From Rhodoligotrophos appendicifer (GTDB lineage Bacteria > Pseudomonadota > Alphaproteobacteria > Rhizobiales > Im1): 64,000 nt of DNA. The position numbers and the translations under genes are program-made. Where the stretch lies: contig NZ_VHKL01000010.1 in NCBI RefSeq assembly GCF_007474605.1, positions 124,001 through 188,000 of the forward strand, given 5' to 3'. Below, piece after piece: positions 60,597-64,000 of the stretch (position 1 is the first letter of the stretch; each line of letters opens with the position of its first letter). The notes under the pieces are model-generated. The model was given only the letters and a program-made list of their open reading frames with translations. It ran no database searches and was not told the origin of the DNA.

Positions 60597-63044
60597 ATGC
60601 AGTCCCACGCGCGTGTCGTCGTCATTGGAGGTGGTTGCGTCGGCGCGGCCATCCTGTACGGCTTGGCCAAGAAAGGCTGGAGCGACATCGCTCTTCTCGA
60701 GCGAACCCAGCTCACGGCCGGCTCCACCTGGCATGCCGCAGGGCTTCTGGTCTCCTATGGCCGTTCGCATAATTTCGGCCGGATGGTCAGCAAGACGCTC
60801 GAGATCTACGGAGGCCTACACGGCGACACGGGACAAGATATTGGCCTGCATATCTGCGGCCAGCTGCGGGTCGCGAACACAAAAACCCGGCTGGATGAGT
60901 TTCGCAGCTATATCGGCATAGCAGACGCTCAAGGCATCAGAGCCCATATCGTCAGCCCGGCCGAGATCCGAGAGCTGGCGCCGCTGCTCGAGGGCAATCG
61001 GACCATGCTCGGGGGCCTGTATCACCCCGATGACGGCCATGTCGCGCCGGCCGACGTCACTCAAGCAATGGCCAAGGGCGCCCGAGACCGAGGAGCCAAG
61101 ATCTACCTCAATACCGAAGCGCGGGCTTTCGAGCAGCTTGGCAGCGGCGAATGGCGGGTCACCACCAATCAAGGAACCATCACCTGCGAGCATCTGGTGC
61201 TCGCGACCGGAAATTATGCTCGGCAGACCGCCGCGAAAGTCGGCCTGGACCTGCCCGCGATCCCGATCATCCACCAATATTGGGTGACCGAGGCCATTCC
61301 CCAGATCATCGAACGGAAGAGGAAGGGGCTTCCAGAGATGCCCATCCTTCGCGACGAAGCCTATGCCGGCTATCTGCGCGAGGAAGGCGATGGACTCATG
61401 TTCGGACCCTACGAGACTGTGGAAAATCTCAAGCTGTTCGCCGTCGATGGCGTGCCAGAGTGGTTTGGAGCGGATCTGTTGCCGGAGGATTTCGATGCTG
61501 TCGCCGCGAACTGGGATGCTGCGCTGAACGCGGTCCCTGCGCTTGCGAATGCCGGCATCAAGAGCAATGTCCGAGGGCCCTTCCAGATGACGCCCGACGA
61601 GTTGCCCCTGGCCGGCCCGGCTTGGGGTCTGAACAATCTGTGGCTGGCAGAAGGGGTGCCCGGCGGCATTCTCTGGGGCGGGACCCTTGGCCATTATCTC
61701 GCGGAATGGATCGTGGAGGGCGGTACCAGCGTCGACATGTCGGAGATCGACCCAAGGCGCTTTGGTGCCTACGCCAACAAGGCGTGGACCAAGCTCAAGG
61801 TCCAGGAGGCCTGGGGCACGCATGCCGATCTGCATTTTCCAGGCGAGGACCTGGCTGCAGCGCGGCCGGCGAAGACCGCCCCTTCCTATGACCTGCTCGG
61901 GAGCCGGGGGGCCGTGTGGGGCGTGATGAACGGCTGGGAGATCCCGCGCTGGTATGCACCGGAAGGCGTGGAAGCGGTCCAGGACTACAGCCATCGCCAG
62001 ACGAAGCATGGGATCCACGTCGCCGCCGAAGTGGCCGCCGTGCGCAACGGCGTTGGCTTCGTCGAGCTGACGCCGATGACCAAATTCGAGGTTTCAGGTC
62101 CTGGCGCATCTGCCTGGCTCGATCGGATCCTGGCAAATCGCCTGCCTTCCGTCGGCCGAATCTGCCTCGCGCATCAGCTTTCACCCAAAGGTACGGTGCT
62201 CGCCGAGTACACCGTCACCCGCTTGGGGGAGGAGTTCTTCTATCTCGTCAGCACGCCGCGGGCCCAGCGGCATAATTTCGACCTCCTGAGGCGCAGCCTA
62301 CCCTCCGACGTCCATTTCAGCCTGCGCGACGTCACGGACGAACGTGGGTGCTTCACCATCGTCGGGCCGCATGCCCGGGACCTGCTGCAGACACTGACCG
62401 AGGTGGATCTCAGCAATTCCTCATTTCCTTGGCTCGCTGCGCAGGTGGGCGACATGGGGCTCGCCGGAGACGTCCGCTTCCTGCGGATCAATTATGAAGG
62501 CGAGCTCGGATGGGAGATCTATCATCCCCTGCCCTATCAGCGCATGCTGCTGCAGCAGGTTCTCGATGCCGGCGAAGCCTACGGTCTCAGGCTCGTCGGA
62601 GTGGAGGCTCTGGAGTCGCTGAGACTGGAGAAATCATATCGCGCGATGTATCGCGACATGAACCCTGCTCTGACAGCCCTGGAAAGCGGATTGCACCGGT
62701 TCATCCACTTCGACAAGGGCGATTTCATCGGACGCGATGCGCTGCTGAGCCAGAAAAATGAGGGTGGCCCTTCGCGACGACTGGTGCCCCTCTCGATCGC
62801 GCCCGGCGGGGATGCGAGCGTCATCGCGCATGAGAGTGTCTCTGTCGAAGGCCGGCTCACCGGCCGCGTCACCTCCGGCGGTTATTCCTATCATTTCGGC
62901 CGCGATCTCGCGATGGCGCTCATCGAAAGTCGCGACACCCGGCCAGGCACGCAATTGGAGGTGAACATCTTCGGCGAGCAGCGGGACGCTGTGGTGATCG
63001 AGGAGTCACCCTATGATCCGGGAAACGAGCGGTCACGGTTGTGA
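60597..63044 (+). CDS. Dimethylglycine/sarcosine dehydrogenase-like flavoprotein with GcvT-type folate domain
   Basis: An 815-residue fusion. The N-terminal half is a DAO-type FAD domain: VVVIGGGCVGAAILYGLAKK (dinucleotide fold) and LTAGSTWHAAGLL, whose His is the position of the covalent flavin link in dimethylglycine and sarcosine dehydrogenases. The C-terminal half (about 450-810) is an aminomethyltransferase (GcvT) domain that would pass the released C1 unit to tetrahydrofolate: VGFVELTPMTKFEVSGPGA, FLRINYEGELGWEIYHP and GVEALESLRLEKSYRAMYRD. The length matches the family. The exact methylamine donor (dimethylglycine, sarcosine or another) is unknown. ATG 60597 has GAGG 7 nt upstream. The 3' end overlaps the convergent yggU-like gene by 12 bases. 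Confidence 0.92.
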   Translation: MQSHARVVVIGGGCVGAAILYGLAKKGWSDIALLERTQLTAGSTWHAAGLLVSYGRSHNFGRMVSKTLEIYGGLHGDTGQDIGLHICGQLRVANTKTRLDEFRSYIGIADAQGIRAHIVSPAEIRELAPLLEGNRTMLGGLYHPDDGHVAPADVTQAMAKGARDRGAKIYLNTEARAFEQLGSGEWRVTTNQGTITCEHLVLATGNYARQTAAKVGLDLPAIPIIHQYWVTEAIPQIIERKRKGLPEMPILRDEAYAGYLREEGDGLMFGPYETVENLKLFAVDGVPEWFGADLLPEDFDAVAANWDAALNAVPALANAGIKSNVRGPFQMTPDELPLAGPAWGLNNLWLAEGVPGGILWGGTLGHYLAEWIVEGGTSVDMSEIDPRRFGAYANKAWTKLKVQEAWGTHADLHFPGEDLAAARPAKTAPSYDLLGSRGAVWGVMNGWEIPRWYAPEGVEAVQDYSHRQTKHGIHVAAEVAAVRNGVGFVELTPMTKFEVSGPGASAWLDRILANRLPSVGRICLAHQLSPKGTVLAEYTVTRLGEEFFYLVSTPRAQRHNFDLLRRSLPSDVHFSLRDVTDERGCFTIVGPHARDLLQTLTEVDLSNSSFPWLAAQVGDMGLAGDVRFLRINYEGELGWEIYHPLPYQRMLLQQVLDAGEAYGLRLVGVEALESLRLEKSYRAMYRDMNPALTALESGLHRFIHFDKGDFIGRDALLSQKNEGGPSRRLVPLSIAPGGDASVIAHESVSVEGRLTGRVTSGGYSYHFGRDLAMALIESRDTRPGTQLEVNIFGEQRDAVVIEESPYDPGNERSRL

Positions 63045-63332
63045 GGAGGACAGTCGATCAACAGTTCTCCTCACGGTCTCCTCCAGGGCCAGAGGATCGC
63101 CCTTGACCAACACCGATTTCAGTCGATCCTTGGAGCCAGAAATGATCGAAATCTGTGACTTTGGAACATTCAAGGTCTTCGAGAGGAGCGCTACGACCGC
63201 GGCATTGGCAGCGCCATCCTGAGGCTTCGACCTCACTCGCAGCTGAAGTGCCGGTGTCCCGTCGGCCCCTCGCCATATGCCAGCGGTGCCCTCGCTCTTG
63301 GCGTTTGGGGTGACGCGGACAATCAGCACCAA
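63033..63332 (-). CDS. DUF167 family protein (YggU)
   Basis: A protein of about 99 residues. The DUF167 fold is recognisable from VRVTPNAKSEGTAG, LQLRVRSKPQDGAANAAVVALL and SKTLNVPKSQISIISGSKDRLKSV-type sequence (seen as NVPKSQISIISGSKDRLKS). The function is unknown. The start codon is unusual: no in-frame ATG lies upstream; TTG 63332 and GTG 63329 are possible, but homologues usually carry a further 10 or so residues matching the open frame upstream (PYRLSDDGLVLIV), which would need a CTG start near the yggT stop. It lies immediately downstream of yggT, with which it is conserved. Confidence 0.85.
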   Translation of the reverse strand: MVLIVRVTPNAKSEGTAGIWRGADGTPALQLRVRSKPQDGAANAAVVALLSKTLNVPKSQISIISGSKDRLKSVLVKGDPLALEETVRRTVDRLSSSQP

Positions 63333-63373
63333 GCCGTCATCCGAGAGGCGATAGGGATAACCGCCGTCCGCGC

Positions 63374-63664
63374 TCAGATTCCGGCGCCGTAAAAAAGATA
63401 AACCACCAGTCTTTCAAGGAAGAGCAGCAACACGATCAGGATCAGTGGCGAGATGTCCAAGCCGCCAAGATTAGGCAGGAAACGCCGAATGGGCGCCAAG
63501 GCGGGCTCTGTCAGACCGTCGATCGCATAGGCAATCTGACGAATGAAGCTTTGGCTGGGGCTGACGATGTTGAAAGCGACCAGCCAACTCAGAATTGCAC
63601 CTGCAATGATGATCCAGATGTAGATGTTGATTACTGTAATGATCAACCACAAGATCGGATTCAT
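63374..63664 (-). CDS. YggT family membrane protein
   Basis: A 96-residue protein with two TM regions (about 3-28 and 70-92). It has the YggT landmarks IAGAILSWLVAFNIVSPSQS and LTEPALAPIRRFLPNLGGLDISP, the latter between the helices. Related proteins in other bacteria influence membrane or septum processes, but a precise role is not established. ATG 63664 is preferred; the frame is open to 63724. It is cotranscribed with the DUF167 gene 41 bases downstream. Confidence 0.92.
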   Translation of the reverse strand: MNPILWLIITVINIYIWIIIAGAILSWLVAFNIVSPSQSFIRQIAYAIDGLTEPALAPIRRFLPNLGGLDISPLILIVLLLFLERLVVYLFYGAGI

Positions 63665-63763
63665 TATTGATTTCACCCTAACCCGCAAGCGCCTCCCGAC
63701 ATGTAGCCGTCGCACTGATTCCACGCAAGTGCGGCAGTGGAACCCTGAGGCCGAGAGGGCTGC

Positions 63764-63793
63764 TTGACAGGGCCGGGGGCTGACGCCTAGATA
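63764..63793 (+). promoter_or_regulatory. Promoter of tRNA-Ala
   Basis: TTGACA (63764-63769), an 18-base GC-rich spacer and TAGATA (63788-63793), predicting transcription to begin within a few bases of the mature tRNA 5' end at 63804. The GC-rich stretch after the -10 (CCCGCGG) may act as a stringent discriminator. Confidence 0.6.
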
Positions 63794-63803
63794 CCCGCGG
63801 ATC

Positions 63804-63879
63804 GGGGCCGTAGCTCAGTTGGGAGAGCGCATCGTTCGCAATGATGAGGTCAGGGGTTCGATTCCCCTCGGCTCCACCA
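63804..63879 (+). tRNA. tRNA-Ala (anticodon CGC)
   Basis: A 76-base cloverleaf with encoded CCA. Acceptor GGGGCCG pairs with CGGCTCC (one G-T), D-stem GCTC/GAGC, anticodon stem CATCG/TGATG with loop TTCGCAA (anticodon CGC at 63837-63839), variable AGGTC and T-arm AGGGG-TTCGATT-CCCCT. It reads GCG codons. The G-U pair closing the anticodon stem is the only irregularity. The sequence after 63879 to the window end shows no gene. Confidence 0.97.
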
Positions 63880-64000
63880 TCCACCCTCCAAGTCGTTGAT
63901 ATCTTTGGAAGTGAAGCAGGTTCAGCACTTCGCATTCGCCGCTGGAGTGCAGGCGGCTGTTAAGGGCTAAGTCTGTCAGGCATAGGCGCGCCTTTATCTT

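Noticed and set aside
59261-60772. 503-codon plus-strand open frame
   Set aside because: It runs opposite fbpA and through the divergent promoter region into another frame of the flavoenzyme; no recognisable protein.
63678-63935. Minus-strand open frame with the peptide [20 protein letters not shown]
   Set aside because: It is the reverse complement of tRNA-Ala, a well-known spurious annotation.

Overview
The window looks like a chromosomal segment of a high-GC alphaproteobacterium, most likely a member of the Hyphomicrobiales (Rhizobiales). The reasons are the FecR/CHASE2-cyclase pair, three class III nucleotide cyclases, an IalB-family secreted protein, a methylsuccinyl-CoA dehydrogenase of the ethylmalonyl-CoA pathway, an Irr/ICE-like box, a stand-alone GluQRS and a Fbp-type iron importer. 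No insertion sequence, phage gene, CRISPR array or integron was found. Genes are densely packed, many with ATGA or TGATG stop/start overlaps.

Layout: 1-7.2 kb holds a GH3 beta-glucosidase (cut by the left edge), an SbmA/BacA-like ABC exporter-fold protein, a glycoamylase-like (PF10091/GH144-type) enzyme, a secreted FecR protein and a CHASE2 adenylate cyclase. 7.2-9.8 kb is a two-gene operon of an FAD_binding_2 oxidoreductase and an ornithine cyclodeaminase/mu-crystallin homologue. 10.1-15.2 kb is an RND efflux pair with a TetR regulator; 15.3-17.2 kb has an MFS carrier behind a perfect 26-bp palindrome and a carboxymuconolactone-decarboxylase-like protein.

17.3-34.4 kb is the most unusual part. 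On the minus strand an uninterrupted series runs from a hydrolase and an AA_synth-family protein through a complete peptide-type ABC importer straight into a c-type-heme (DUF3365) sensor, a hybrid histidine kinase, a CheY-like regulator and a REC-cyclase, with overlapping genes at the transporter/signalling junction. Divergently there are a GntR/FCD regulator, an aldo/keto reductase, a second hydrolase, an LLM flavin monooxygenase and its flavin reductase. Three copies of a TGGTATACCA-type dyad sit at the promoters of this block, so the GntR protein probably controls uptake and oxidative degradation of one unknown, perhaps amide- or peptide-like, compound, and the signalling genes may report on that process.

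34.6-49.8 kb is mixed metabolism and transport: two methyltransferases, a third cyclase, an AEC carrier, Mcd, a HIG1 protein, SDR and quinone-reductase-like enzymes, IalB, RlmN, a DsbA-fold isomerase, ArgG, an SLC13/ArsB-type carrier and a MarR-MFS drug-efflux operon. 50-64 kb is mostly housekeeping: TypA, inorganic pyrophosphatase, GluQRS, an AlkA-type glycosylase, an esterase, HNH endonuclease, DsbB, an FbpABC iron importer that shares a divergent promoter region and an Irr-like box with a dimethylglycine dehydrogenase-like enzyme, then YggU, YggT and tRNA-Ala(CGC).
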